64,000 nt of DNA from Mediterraneibacter catenae (GCF_008691045.1 NZ_VMSO01000003.1:62001-126000), one strand, 5' to 3'; shown: positions 16,853-25,675, numbered from the stretch's first letter. Numbers and translations: made by a program. Notes: generated by a model from the sequence alone, not told the origin.

Positions 16853-17648
16853 GTTCCCTGTGGTGCTGTCTGTCCTGACCGTGTTCCCTGTCGGTATGGC
16901 CGTCTGTTTTACAGTCTGTGCCGGATGTCTCTGTTGCAGATTCGGTTCCATCTGATTCAGTATCAGCATTCCCGGTTTCCTGATCTTCATAAGAATCAAT
17001 CAGATCATAGAGCTCCCTCATGGTCAGGCTGCGGACGTCATCCAGGGATATGGAAGGAGCGAGATCGTGCAGAATCAGATAAGCGCGGTACTTGCCAAAG
17101 GATACGCCTGCGTCATGGGCTTCGTGCATCTCTTCTGTATCACCGGAGTGGCACCGGATGTTTTCATGACCGGCGGCACAGTTCTCTACAGAGTCAAGTA
17201 TTTCGCTGTACTGTGTCTCATCGTCTCCTGCTACAGTGAGCGACATCAGCGCATCTCCAGACAGATAGTCTTCAATACTGCGCATGGATAAAATTTCGGC
17301 CAGTGCATCGTTATAATTCATAAATGTAATATTCAGAGATTCAGCCAGATTATCTCCGTCTTCGTTATAGCCTTCTACTGAGATGATACGGTCAAAACGG
17401 TTGATACCCAGTTCCAGCGAAGGATTGATGTCGATACTGATATAAGCAGTCGGAGTCATGAAGATCCACGATCCGCCGATGAAAAACAGAAGAACCAGTC
17501 CTGCAGCTATAGATACGGCATGCCGGAATACGGGATGGGGGGCTGCTTTGCGGCTATAGATTTTCTCTGAAAGGTATTCTTTTGTATGGACCTTGAGCGC
17601 CTCCTCCGCATGAATCTGGTCAAAGGCAGCTTTCCATTTATCATTCAT
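16830..17648 (-). CDS. RsgI-like anti-sigma factor (membrane protein)
   Basis: This 272-residue single-pass protein has a cytoplasmic N-terminal part (about residues 1-43), a membrane helix (44-64), then an extracytoplasmic domain. That domain starts TAYISIDINPSLELGIN, the hallmark that follows the membrane segment in RsgI-type anti-sigma factors. The C-terminus is hydrophilic and rich in Asp, Glu, His, Thr and Ser, possibly a metal- or polymer-contacting tail. Its start (ATG 17648, or TTG 17654) overlaps the end of the ECF sigma gene, typical of a sigma/anti-sigma pair held at 1:1. The last codons are part of a hairpin. Confidence 0.8.
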   Translation of the reverse strand: MNDKWKAAFDQIHAEEALKVHTKEYLSEKIYSRKAAPHPVFRHAVSIAAGLVLLFFIGGSWIFMTPTAYISIDINPSLELGINRFDRIISVEGYNEDGDNLAESLNITFMNYNDALAEILSMRSIEDYLSGDALMSLTVAGDDETQYSEILDSVENCAAGHENIRCHSGDTEEMHEAHDAGVSFGKYRAYLILHDLAPSISLDDVRSLTMRELYDLIDSYEDQETGNADTESDGTESATETSGTDCKTDGHTDREHGQDRQHHREREEEETE

Positions 17649-18126
17649 TATCAACCACCCCTTCCAGTTGTTTCTTCAGGATTTGCCTGGCGCGTGTCAG
17701 AAGTGTATATACGGTATTTACTTTCTTTTTAAGGATACTGCTTATCTCGGCTGCCGAGTAACCTTCATAATAATAAAGGTAAATCACATCCTTGTATTTT
17801 TCGGGCAGTGAGAGGACTGCTTCAATCAAATCAGAGTGAGCCGTATCCGGAGCCGAAGGAGTTTCGATCAGATGCTCAAGCGGAATAGTTCTGGAGCGGA
17901 ACACATTCTTTAGAAAGTCTTTGCAGGCATTGATCGTCACCCGGATTATCCAGGCCTTTTCATGCTCCGGGCTGTCGAAAGGAGCAGTATGGAGAACATA
18001 TTTCAAAAATACCGTCTGAAATATGTCCTCTGTGTCGCTGTAATTTTTAAGATGAACCATACAGATCCTGCGGACCGTATCCGCATACAGATCGATTGCC
18101 CGGCAGGCTTCTTCCTGGCTGCGCAT
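17641..18126 (-). CDS. ECF-type RNA polymerase sigma factor
   Basis: This 161-residue sigma-70 family protein has only regions 2 and 4. Region 2 includes YSDTEDIFQTVFLKY and HEKAWIIRVTINACKDFLK. Region 4 is the helix-turn-helix at about residues 110-155 (LPEKYKDVIYLYYYEGYSAAEI, then VNTVYTLLTRARQILK). It probably transcribes its own operon and perhaps envelope genes, and is held inactive by the downstream membrane anti-sigma factor. The gene lies 20 bases after the secreted Cys/His protein gene in the same orientation. Confidence 0.92.
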   Translation of the reverse strand: MRSQEEACRAIDLYADTVRRICMVHLKNYSDTEDIFQTVFLKYVLHTAPFDSPEHEKAWIIRVTINACKDFLKNVFRSRTIPLEHLIETPSAPDTAHSDLIEAVLSLPEKYKDVIYLYYYEGYSAAEISSILKKKVNTVYTLLTRARQILKKQLEGVVDNE

Positions 18127-18146
18127 AACTCTTTCCCCGTTTCTTA

Positions 18147-18479
18147 TTATCTGTGACCGTAACGGTGACCTGCGTGGTGGCCGGTTCCATTACAGGAAGA
18201 TCCCGATATACAGTGATATCCGTTTACGCCCTGATCAGATACTGATTCATAATTCCGGGTGCAGTAGTCACAGACTCCGTCATTATCAGTATCGGTGTAT
18301 TGGTGACCGTACTCTTCACAGTAACCACATTTACAGTTTTGATTATAGACCATGTCAGCAGTTCTATCTACACTGTTCTGATATCCGGCTCGTCCGGATT
18401 GACCGAATGCAAGTGCTGTTGTACCTCCCAGTGTGATTACGAGAGCTGATACGATAACAGCGGCTGTTGATTTTTTCAT
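18147..18479 (-). CDS. Secreted Cys/His-rich small protein with Asp-rich DxDxDG loop
   Basis: This 110-residue protein has a clear signal peptide (MKKSTAAVIVSALVITLGG, cleavage near residue 24). The mature part carries three Cys pairs or single Cys (CKCGYC, DGVCDYC, CISGSSC), a calcium-loop-like TDTDNDGVCDYC segment and a His/Gly-rich C-terminus (GHHAGHRYGHR). It would be exported and could bind metal ions; that is inference from composition. It is the first gene of the operon with the ECF sigma and anti-sigma factors, so it may be the sensed or sensing partner. A strong GAAGGAGGAGG ribosome site lies upstream. Confidence 0.75.
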   Translation of the reverse strand: MKKSTAAVIVSALVITLGGTTALAFGQSGRAGYQNSVDRTADMVYNQNCKCGYCEEYGHQYTDTDNDGVCDYCTRNYESVSDQGVNGYHCISGSSCNGTGHHAGHRYGHR

Positions 18480-18598
18480 ATATATTCCTCCTCCTTCTAT
18501 ACATTAATGATATTTTTGCAGCCTTTTCAGTTTTCATAATTAATACGATTTACTCCGGGAATTTCATTCAATAAATCAAAAATTGTTTAAAATCTTTT

Positions 18599-18627
18599 TT
18601 GCCAATAAGATACGAAAAAGATATAAT
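18599..18627 (+). promoter_or_regulatory. Promoter of the first two-component operon
   Basis: TTGCCA (18599-18604), a 17-bp spacer and a perfect TATAAT (18622-18627) lie 55 bp before the response-regulator start. Confidence 0.8.
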
Positions 18628-18682
18628 CAGCCTGTACACTTGCATTAGAAACAAAGAAATATACCGGAGAGGGGAAACGGAT

Positions 18683-19357
18683 ATGGAACTTAAGCTTTTG
18701 ATCGTGGAGGATGACAGGCTTCTGGCTGAGGCAGTGAGTGATTATTTTACCGGAAAGAGCTGGGAGACAGACGTTGTGTATGACGGCGACAGCGCGGTGG
18801 AGAAGGCAGAGCGGAAATCTTATCAGATGATCCTTCTGGATGTGATGCTTCCCGGCAGGGACGGATTCTCCGTGTGCAGAAAGATCCGGGAGATGACGGA
18901 GACGCCGGTGTTCTTTATCACGGCGCGTGTGATGGAGGAGGACGAACTCAACGGTTATGCTGTAGGCGCGGATGACTACATCACCAAACCGTTCTCGCTG
19001 CCAGTGCTCTATGCGAAGGTTATGGCGATGACAGGGCGTGTGAGGGGCACCTATTTAGCGGATCTTATAGTCAAAGGCAGTGTGACAGTGAATGTGCGCA
19101 CCCGGAGTGTCACTGTCCGGGGGATGGACTGCCCGCTTGCGCCGAAGGAGTATGAGATGCTTCTCCTTTTCCTCAGGAATCCGAACCGGACTTTTACAAG
19201 GGATCAGCTTCTGACTCGATTGTGGGGGTACGATTTTGAGGGAAATGAGCGCGTCGTGGACAATCATATCAAAAAGCTGAGGAAAGCTCTGGAAGGGAGC
19301 ACATGCCGGATCCATACCGTGAGAAACACTGGTTACAGGATGGAGGTGTCGATATGA
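18683..19357 (+). CDS. OmpR-family response regulator
   Basis: This 224-residue regulator has a receiver domain at residues 1-115 with acidic pair E9/D10-D11, phosphoacceptor Asp53 (LLDVMLPG), Thr80 and Lys102. A winged-helix DNA-binding domain covers about 125-222 (LLTRLWGYDFEGNERVVDNH, then IKKLRKAL). ATG 18683 is chosen because GAGAGGGG precedes it; the open frame upstream includes the promoter. The kinase gene starts within its stop codon (ATGA), so the two are translationally coupled. The target genes are unknown; the flavodoxin gene downstream has its own promoter. Confidence 0.93.
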   Translation: MELKLLIVEDDRLLAEAVSDYFTGKSWETDVVYDGDSAVEKAERKSYQMILLDVMLPGRDGFSVCRKIREMTETPVFFITARVMEEDELNGYAVGADDYITKPFSLPVLYAKVMAMTGRVRGTYLADLIVKGSVTVNVRTRSVTVRGMDCPLAPKEYEMLLLFLRNPNRTFTRDQLLTRLWGYDFEGNERVVDNHIKKLRKALEGSTCRIHTVRNTGYRMEVSI

Positions 19358-21117
19358 GAGTGGAAAAAGATAAGAAGGCAGATAAGAAACGATCAGCTTT
19401 TCGGGGCTATACAGGAGGAAAACTGAGAGCCTTCCTGATCCTTGCTTTTGCGGCTGTGTACGTGTTGAGCATGCTGCTGGCTACCTGGGTGGACCAGTTG
19501 GGAAGGCAGAAAGACTATTGGGGAAAAATTGTAAAGATTGAGCAGGGAATCTGGGATAATATGCGTTATAAAGCACAGGCAGAACGGATTTCAGCGGACG
19601 ATACCGCGGAAGGAGCCGGGGATGACTGGCAGATCCACAAATTATATGAGGAAGTCACTGTTGCTGCTCTTGTAAACAGCACGGAGTATCAGCGGATCTC
19701 GGCGGCGGTTTATGACGCGGATGGCAATCTGGCTGCTAAGAGTACAAATCTGCTGACTGCGGAGGTCGAAGATGAGACCGGGACAGCCACAGTGAGCTGG
19801 CCGTTGTCAGACTACCTGTCGGATGAAGAAATAGAGACCCTGGCAGGATACGAGGGAGAGAATTATGAGCCTCATGAGTATGCGGGGGTAACGTATGAGA
19901 TAAAGGCAGCTAAAACAGCTGTGGGAAACGGGCTTGGAGCCATCAGCGTGAGACGGCTCTTTTATTCCACAGAGGATGTAAAGGAAGCAGGAAATATCGG
20001 ACCGGCATGGCAGTGGGAAAATATGGATCAGAAAGAAACAGATCCGGCAGACCGGGCTCAGGATTCGGTCAGGGAGAATGACAGTATATCTGATGCGGCA
20101 TTGAACCGGCTCCAGAATGTAGCGTGCTATTTCCCGGGAATGGAGCAAAACAGGGGGATAGACGGATGGCATGAGTGGATGGCTGAGGAGTATCTCCAGA
20201 ATTATCCGGAAACATACTCGGAACCACGTTTTCTGTATAGCAGCGGTGGCCTTGTCCGGCAGACAGAGACGTCTGCGCAACTGTTTCTTGGCGAGGACTA
20301 CAACGTGCCAGACTATACGCTTGTGATCAGGTCGGTTGAGTACCCTTGGAAGGAAGCGTTTGATTCCCTGAAGAATATCTACCTTTGGGGAGGCGCCCTG
20401 ACATTGCTCAGTGCCGGACTGGTGCTCTGGATCGTTGAAAAAACATTTCGCAGGAGGGCGATATTGGAAGAGCGGCAGAGAGATTTCACAAATGCGATCG
20501 CCCACGAGATGAAGACGCCTCTTGCCGTGATCCGCGGATTTGCGGAGAATCTGGAGGAGAATACAAACGAAGAGAAGAGGAAGTATTATCTGGAACAGAT
20601 TATCGGGCAGACGGAGCAGATGGACGACATGGTAAAAGAGATGGTATTTATCTCCAGACTGGATTCCGGAGAGTACCGGCCGGTGAAAGAACCGGTATCT
20701 GTCAGAGAATTGATCGGGGAGCTTCATAGTACATACGATACACAGATTGAAGAAAAGCAGATCGAGGTCAGGATAAGCTGCGGGGAAGACCTTGTGATCA
20801 GCGGGGACAAAAGATTCCTTGAAAAAGCTTTCGGAAATCTGATCGCAAATGCGGTCGATCACAACCGGTATGAGGGGAAGATCAACATAGACATAGAGAA
20901 GGCTCGATGTGTGATCGAGAACACCGGGGAGAAGATATCTCCGGAGGGTCTGCCAAGGGTATGCGAGCTTTTCTATACGGGAGACAAGAGCCGCGGCGGA
21001 CAGGAGAAACATCTGGGTGTCGGCCTGTATCTGGCTGACCGGATTTTCCGTGCGTACAGGATGAAGCTTAAGATTGCCAATACGGAAGACGGAGTGCAGG
21101 TGACAGTGGAAATATAA
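19354..21117 (+). CDS. Sensor histidine kinase with large extracytoplasmic domain
   Basis: This 587-residue membrane kinase has one N-terminal helix at about residues 21-42 and a second at about 347-368. Roughly 300 residues between them lie outside the cell and contain no family I recognise. The cytoplasmic part has the dimerisation/phosphoacceptor motif AIAHEMKTPL with His384, the N box NLIANAVDHN, and G-box residues around GVGLYLADRIF. It is the partner of the preceding response regulator. ATG 19354 follows a TGGAGG site. The large sensor domain suggests it senses an extracellular ligand or envelope state. Confidence 0.9.
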   Translation: MRVEKDKKADKKRSAFRGYTGGKLRAFLILAFAAVYVLSMLLATWVDQLGRQKDYWGKIVKIEQGIWDNMRYKAQAERISADDTAEGAGDDWQIHKLYEEVTVAALVNSTEYQRISAAVYDADGNLAAKSTNLLTAEVEDETGTATVSWPLSDYLSDEEIETLAGYEGENYEPHEYAGVTYEIKAAKTAVGNGLGAISVRRLFYSTEDVKEAGNIGPAWQWENMDQKETDPADRAQDSVRENDSISDAALNRLQNVACYFPGMEQNRGIDGWHEWMAEEYLQNYPETYSEPRFLYSSGGLVRQTETSAQLFLGEDYNVPDYTLVIRSVEYPWKEAFDSLKNIYLWGGALTLLSAGLVLWIVEKTFRRRAILEERQRDFTNAIAHEMKTPLAVIRGFAENLEENTNEEKRKYYLEQIIGQTEQMDDMVKEMVFISRLDSGEYRPVKEPVSVRELIGELHSTYDTQIEEKQIEVRISCGEDLVISGDKRFLEKAFGNLIANAVDHNRYEGKINIDIEKARCVIENTGEKISPEGLPRVCELFYTGDKSRGGQEKHLGVGLYLADRIFRAYRMKLKIANTEDGVQVTVEI

Positions 21118-21151
21118 CTTTCAGGCATGGGAGGGTATTCAATCTAAATAT

Positions 21152-21180
21152 TTGCCCAATAACGATTCCAGAGCTACACT
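21152..21180 (+). promoter_or_regulatory. Promoter of the flavodoxin gene
   Basis: TTGCCC (21152-21157), a 17-bp spacer and TACACT (21175-21180) lie 41 bp before the start codon. Confidence 0.6.
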
Positions 21181-21221
21181 AAAGTAAAAGGCAGTATATG
21201 CCATACAGGAGGCGGAAGATT

Positions 21222-21695
21222 ATGGGTAAAACATTAGTTGCATATTTTTCAGCGAGCGGTGTGACAGAGCGCGTGGCAAAGACTCTGGCCGCAGCGGCGG
21301 AGGCAGATCTCTACGAGATCAGACCTGCGGTACCTTATACGAGCGCGGATTTGAACTGGATGGATAAGAATTCCCGCAGTACGATTGAGATGAAAGATAA
21401 AACGTCCCGGCCAGAACTGGCGGATACAGATGCGGATATCGCTGCATATGAGAGGATATTCGTAGGATTTCCGATCTGGTGGTACACGGCGCCGACGATC
21501 GTCAATACATTTCTGGAGAGCTATGATTTTTCAGGGAAGACGATCATCCTGTTCGCAACTTCCGGAGGCAGCGGTCTTGGAAAGACGGCGAAAGATCTTG
21601 AAGGAAGCTGCCCGGGCGCTGTGATCAGAGAAGGAAAGCTCCTAAACGGAAATCCGTCTACAGAAGCTCTTAAGAAGTGGGCAGAGCAGTTCTGA
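21222..21695 (+). CDS. Flavodoxin family protein
   Basis: This 157-residue FMN-binding electron carrier or NADPH-linked flavoprotein has the FMN phosphate loop near the N-terminus (AYFSASGVTERVA). The isoalloxazine-contacting loops appear as GFPIWWYTAPT and FATSGGSGLG. This subgroup is annotated in Firmicutes as general flavodoxin or as quinone/nitroreductase-like. ATG 21222 is chosen because AGGAGG lies 9 bases upstream. It stands alone, with the Lon-like AAA gene 94 bases downstream. Confidence 0.87.
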   Translation: MGKTLVAYFSASGVTERVAKTLAAAAEADLYEIRPAVPYTSADLNWMDKNSRSTIEMKDKTSRPELADTDADIAAYERIFVGFPIWWYTAPTIVNTFLESYDFSGKTIILFATSGGSGLGKTAKDLEGSCPGAVIREGKLLNGNPSTEALKKWAEQF

Positions 21696-21724
21696 GAGCT
21701 GTATTTATAGTAAAGACCTGATTG

Positions 21725-21782
21725 TACTCCTGACTTTTTCATGCTAAACTGGTAAGAGATTTTTATGAAAAAGTCAGGAGTA
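21725..21782 (+). repeat. Perfect 18-bp inverted repeat before the Lon-like AAA gene
   Basis: TACTCCTGACTTTTTCAT (21725-21742) is the exact reverse complement of 21765-21782, with a 22-base spacer. The right arm contains the AGGAG ribosome site of the next gene (ATG 21790). If the whole repeat is transcribed, the stem would hide that site; alternatively it is a DNA operator. A weak -10-like TAAACT lies in the spacer. Confidence 0.75.
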
Positions 21783-21789
21783 TATTTTT

Positions 21790-23274
21790 ATGCCAGTTTT
21801 TGATTTTAATAATTCACCCGAAGGATCAAAAGATCCTGTATGTACTTATAATGTATTTTATTCAAGTGAGTCTGAGGCGTCCGCGGAGCATCCGATTCTC
21901 GTGCTCGACAACAGCGCGGGGGAACTGAAGCATCATTCCACAGGTGTTTTTATAAATCCGATCAGACGGACTGCTTTTGAATTCGCGGGAGCGGACGGGA
22001 CAGTCAGTGCGGATATCCTGCAGATCGATGCACGCTTTGTAAGCCTCCTCAAATGGCTCGGAGAGAATCACATTAATGTGCGGCTCTCCGGTGCGGTCCG
22101 GGAAGACGGCTATGCAGTATATAAGATCCGTGAGATAGCGTTCGGCGGCGGTGTGAAGCTCTCTGCCGAGGACGGTTTCCTGCAGTTTATGATCGAGCGC
22201 CTTCTATCGAGCGACGCTCCGTCAGAGGAGATACCGGACGAGGATGAGGAGGAAACCGGCGACAGCATGAAGCTGACCAGCATCCAGAGCATTACGGACT
22301 TTATGAACTGCGCGGGCAGGACTCTGCCAGACAATATCAGGCTTTGGGCGCGGAGAAATCTGGCGGTGGCACGTTCTCACGAAGTGTCCGCGGAGGAGCG
22401 CCGGCATGCTCAGCGGGCGCTTTCCATCATGATGAATATTCAGTGGAAGGGAAACTACTTTGAGGCGATCGATCCCGAAGAAGCGCGCAGGATACTTGAC
22501 GAGGAACTGTACGGCATGGAACGGGTAAAACAGAGGATCATCGAGACGATCATCCAGATCAACCGCACACATACGCTGCCGGCATACGGACTGCTTCTGA
22601 TCGGTCCGGCAGGAACCGGAAAGTCCCAGATCGCCTATGCCGTAGCGCGCATCTTAAAGTTGCCCTGGACGACGCTTGACATGAGCTCTATCAACGATCC
22701 GGAACAGCTCACCGGCAGCTCCAGAATATATGCCAACGCAAAGCCGGGTATTATCATGGATGCCTTTTCCATGGCGGGAGAGTCCAACCTTGTATTTATC
22801 ATCAATGAGCTTGACAAGGCGGCAGCGGGAAAAGGAAACGGCAATCCGGCCGATGTCCTTCTGACTCTGCTTGATAATCTTGGGTTTACGGACAACTATA
22901 TCGAGTGTATGATTCCGACTGTGGGTGTATATCCTATTGCGACGGCGAATGACAAAGACCAGATCAGTGCGCCGCTTATGTCCCGATTTGCCGTGATCGA
23001 GATTCCGGACTATACTCCGGAAGAGAAGAAAGTCATTTTCTCAAAATATGCACTCCCGAAAGTTCTGAAGCGGATCGGCATGAGAGAGAATGAATGTGTC
23101 CTTACGCCGGACGGGCTCGATGCAGTTATCGATCTGCACAGAGATACGAGCGGTATCCGTGATCTGGAGCAGGCGGCAGAGCACATTGCTGCGAACGCAC
23201 TGTATCAGATCGAAGTCGAGCATGTGGATTCTGTGGCATTTGATGCAGAGATGGTAAGAGAACTGCTTTCGTAA
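21790..23274 (+). CDS. Lon-like AAA+ ATPase without a protease domain
   Basis: In this 494-residue protein, about residues 225-490 match the AAA+ module of Lon. They include the pre-Walker helix ILDEELYGMERVKQRI, Walker A GPAGTGKS (Lys278) and a Walker B-like region FIINELDK, where the usual Asp is Asn but the Glu remains. SRFAVIEIP carries the arginine-finger region, and SGIRDLEQA is the C-terminal sensor helix. No Ser-Lys protease domain follows, and the N-terminal 200 residues are not a Lon substrate-binding domain I recognise. It is likely an ATP-driven remodeller or adaptor. It is convergent with the complete lon gene, 13 bases away. Confidence 0.75.
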   Translation: MPVFDFNNSPEGSKDPVCTYNVFYSSESEASAEHPILVLDNSAGELKHHSTGVFINPIRRTAFEFAGADGTVSADILQIDARFVSLLKWLGENHINVRLSGAVREDGYAVYKIREIAFGGGVKLSAEDGFLQFMIERLLSSDAPSEEIPDEDEEETGDSMKLTSIQSITDFMNCAGRTLPDNIRLWARRNLAVARSHEVSAEERRHAQRALSIMMNIQWKGNYFEAIDPEEARRILDEELYGMERVKQRIIETIIQINRTHTLPAYGLLLIGPAGTGKSQIAYAVARILKLPWTTLDMSSINDPEQLTGSSRIYANAKPGIIMDAFSMAGESNLVFIINELDKAAAGKGNGNPADVLLTLLDNLGFTDNYIECMIPTVGVYPIATANDKDQISAPLMSRFAVIEIPDYTPEEKKVIFSKYALPKVLKRIGMRENECVLTPDGLDAVIDLHRDTSGIRDLEQAAEHIAANALYQIEVEHVDSVAFDAEMVRELLS

Positions 23275-23287
23275 AAAGCACCGGGGT

Positions 23288-25588
23288 TTACCCCAGTGCT
23301 TTTTTCAATACATCCGTTACTTTTTTTACCGGAATGATTTCCAGTTTTTCTTTTACTTCCTCAGCTACATCTTCCAGATCTTCCACATTATCTTCAGGGA
23401 TAAACACCTTTTTAATACCTGCTCTCTGTGCTGCCATAAGTTTCTCGGGCAGGCCGCCGATCGGCATGACGCCGCCCCGCAGGGAGACTTCACCGGTCAT
23501 GGCGATGTCGGTATCAACAGCCTTGCCTGTGACGAGAGAGGCGAGAGCTGTGGTGAGAGTGATCCCGGCGGAGGGGCCGTCTTTTGGCACGGCGCCTGCG
23601 GGAACGTGGATATGCAGGTCATGATTTTCAAATACTTTACATTCCTTCGGGTAAAGTGATTTTACAAGGCTGAGGGCGATCTGGACGGATTCTTTCATCA
23701 CATCGCCGAGCTGCCCGGTGATCGTAAGCTTCCCTTTCCCTTCTGTCAGCTTTGTCTCTATGAAGAGGATCGCGCCGCCCGCGCGTGTCCAGGCCAGACC
23801 GGTCACGACGCCTGCAGTCTTTGAACTCAGTTTGCGTTCGGAGTGGATCTGCTTTCTTCCGAGGTAATCTGTCAGGCTGCTTTTTGTGACCGAGATACTG
23901 TTCTCAGCAGAAACAGCGTCAGTGCCTTCATCTCCGGAAGGCGCGTTTTTCACCAGTTCGACAGCCGCAGACCGGCAGATAGTCTCTATGCATTTCTTCA
24001 GATCCCGCACGCCTGATTCCATCGTATATTCATCTATGATCTGGCGAAGTGCACCGTCGGTGATCTTGAGCATGTTCTTTCTGATCCCCATAACTTCCAT
24101 TGCCTTTGGTATCAGATGTTTTCTCGCGATATGATATTTCTCAACAGCAGTATAGCCCGGGAATGAAATGACCTCCATACGGTTCAGCAGAGGTTCCGGT
24201 ATGGTGTCTGTCGTGTTGGCCGTACATACGAAGAGGACATTTGACAGGTCATAGGGAACGTTCATGTAATGGTCCGTAAATGTGTTGTTCTGCTCCGGAT
24301 CAAGTACCTCGAGCAGAGCGCTTGCCGGATCGCCGCCGTAATCTTTAGCCAGTTTATCGACTTCGTCCAGTACCATGACAGGGTTGGAGGCTCCGCTCCG
24401 TTTCATTGCTTCCATGATCCGGCCGGGCATTGCCCCTACATAAGTCCTTCTGTGTCCGCGGATCTCTGCCTCATCGCGGATACCGCCCAGGCTGATGCGG
24501 ACATATTCCCTGCCGAGGGCCTTTGCAATACTCTGGCCGATGCTGGTCTTGCCCGTGCCGGGGGCGCCGACGAAGAGCAGGATAGAACCGTACTGTTTCC
24601 GGTTCAGCGCCATGACCGCGAGCTGCTGGATGATACGTTCTTTGACTTTTTTAAGGCCATAGTGATCCTCGTCAAGTATCTCTTCTGCCCGTTTCAGGTC
24701 GATGGGAGTGAACTGCGGCGCTTTCCAGGAGAGGCTTGTGACAAAATCAAGATAGTCATAGAGGAGTCCGTACTCGTGGCTCTCTTTGCCTTCCTGACGC
24801 ATGCGGTTCAGCACTTTATCCGCCTCACGCCGTGCCTCTTTGTTCATTCCGGACTCCTGAATCTTTTTCTCAAATTTCCTTACGTCGGATATATTCTCAG
24901 GATGCATCTCGTCCAGTTCTTTCTGGAGATAGTCGATCTGCTTCTTCAGCGCGGCTTCGCGGTAGAGCTGTTCCTGATCGCCTTTCTGAGCTTCCTGTGC
25001 TTCGGAAGAAACCCGTGCGATCTCCATGAACTCTCTGACAGCGCGGATGATCAGGCTGCACCTTTCTCTGATGGAGTCAGCAGCAAGGATCTGATATTTA
25101 TCATCAGGTGTCAGGTTCAGATATTCTGAAAGAGCGGATGCCAGATCAAATATATTCTTTCTCTGAAGGATAAACCCTCTTGCCCACAGTCCCCACTGAT
25201 AACCCTGCACGAATTTGAGCAGATCAGAACGAAGTTCTGCAAATGTTTTCTCCTGTTCTTCTTCCGGCATATCTTCGACGGATGGAAGGACAGAGAAGGA
25301 GGCGAGTATTTCACCGTCTTCGATTACCGGATCGGTGATTTTCACCCTGTCGACAGTGCGGATCTGAACTACGTCCTCATCGCTGATATTTTCAATCTTT
25401 GCAGAAAGTCCTACCGGATAGATGTCATCCGGCTTAAGCATGCCGTTTTCAGTGTCGTTTTTCAGCAGCGCGAATAAAATATCGGTGTCAGATTTCAAGT
25501 CATCTGATCTGCCGGCAAAAAAATCTTTCTTAAAATAATAAGTAACATCCGGCAGGAGAAGTATATTATAAATAGGTTGAATGAACAT
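23288..25588 (-). CDS. lon: ATP-dependent protease Lon
   Basis: This 766-residue cytoplasmic protease degrades misfolded and regulatory proteins. Domain order is standard: LonN substrate domain (about 1-200), coiled helices, an AAA+ domain with GAPGTGKTS and VMVLDEVDKL, and the protease domain with catalytic Ser673 (PKDGPSAGIT) and Lys716 (GGLPEKLMAA). ATG 25588 is chosen because AGGAGG precedes it; the 19-codon extension runs into the CIRCE operator. A consensus promoter and CIRCE site lie upstream, so HrcA probably represses it and heat shock induces it. A short hairpin near 23280-23300 may terminate it and the convergent AAA gene. Confidence 0.96.
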   Translation of the reverse strand: MFIQPIYNILLLPDVTYYFKKDFFAGRSDDLKSDTDILFALLKNDTENGMLKPDDIYPVGLSAKIENISDEDVVQIRTVDRVKITDPVIEDGEILASFSVLPSVEDMPEEEQEKTFAELRSDLLKFVQGYQWGLWARGFILQRKNIFDLASALSEYLNLTPDDKYQILAADSIRERCSLIIRAVREFMEIARVSSEAQEAQKGDQEQLYREAALKKQIDYLQKELDEMHPENISDVRKFEKKIQESGMNKEARREADKVLNRMRQEGKESHEYGLLYDYLDFVTSLSWKAPQFTPIDLKRAEEILDEDHYGLKKVKERIIQQLAVMALNRKQYGSILLFVGAPGTGKTSIGQSIAKALGREYVRISLGGIRDEAEIRGHRRTYVGAMPGRIMEAMKRSGASNPVMVLDEVDKLAKDYGGDPASALLEVLDPEQNNTFTDHYMNVPYDLSNVLFVCTANTTDTIPEPLLNRMEVISFPGYTAVEKYHIARKHLIPKAMEVMGIRKNMLKITDGALRQIIDEYTMESGVRDLKKCIETICRSAAVELVKNAPSGDEGTDAVSAENSISVTKSSLTDYLGRKQIHSERKLSSKTAGVVTGLAWTRAGGAILFIETKLTEGKGKLTITGQLGDVMKESVQIALSLVKSLYPKECKVFENHDLHIHVPAGAVPKDGPSAGITLTTALASLVTGKAVDTDIAMTGEVSLRGGVMPIGGLPEKLMAAQRAGIKKVFIPEDNVEDLEDVAEEVKEKLEIIPVKKVTDVLKKALG

Positions 25589-25634
25589 AGAAAATCCTCC
25601 TTGCAGCAGAATGAATGACATCGTTGCTAAGTTG

Positions 25635-25661
25635 TCAGCACTCAAATAGAGAGAGTGCTAA
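25635..25661. promoter_or_regulatory. CIRCE operator (HrcA site) upstream of lon
   Basis: The sequence TCAGCACTC - 9 bases - GAGTGCTAA matches the CIRCE consensus TTAGCACTC-N9-GAGTGCTAA in 17 of 18 positions, with the exact spacing. It lies between the lon promoter and its ribosome site. HrcA itself is not in the window. Confidence 0.92.
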
Positions 25662-25675
25662 ACTTATAATATAGA

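Noticed and set aside
19807..21012. 401-codon minus-strand frame within the histidine kinase gene
   Set aside because: The plus strand encodes unmistakable kinase motifs here; the minus frame is Cys/Leu/Arg-rich noise.
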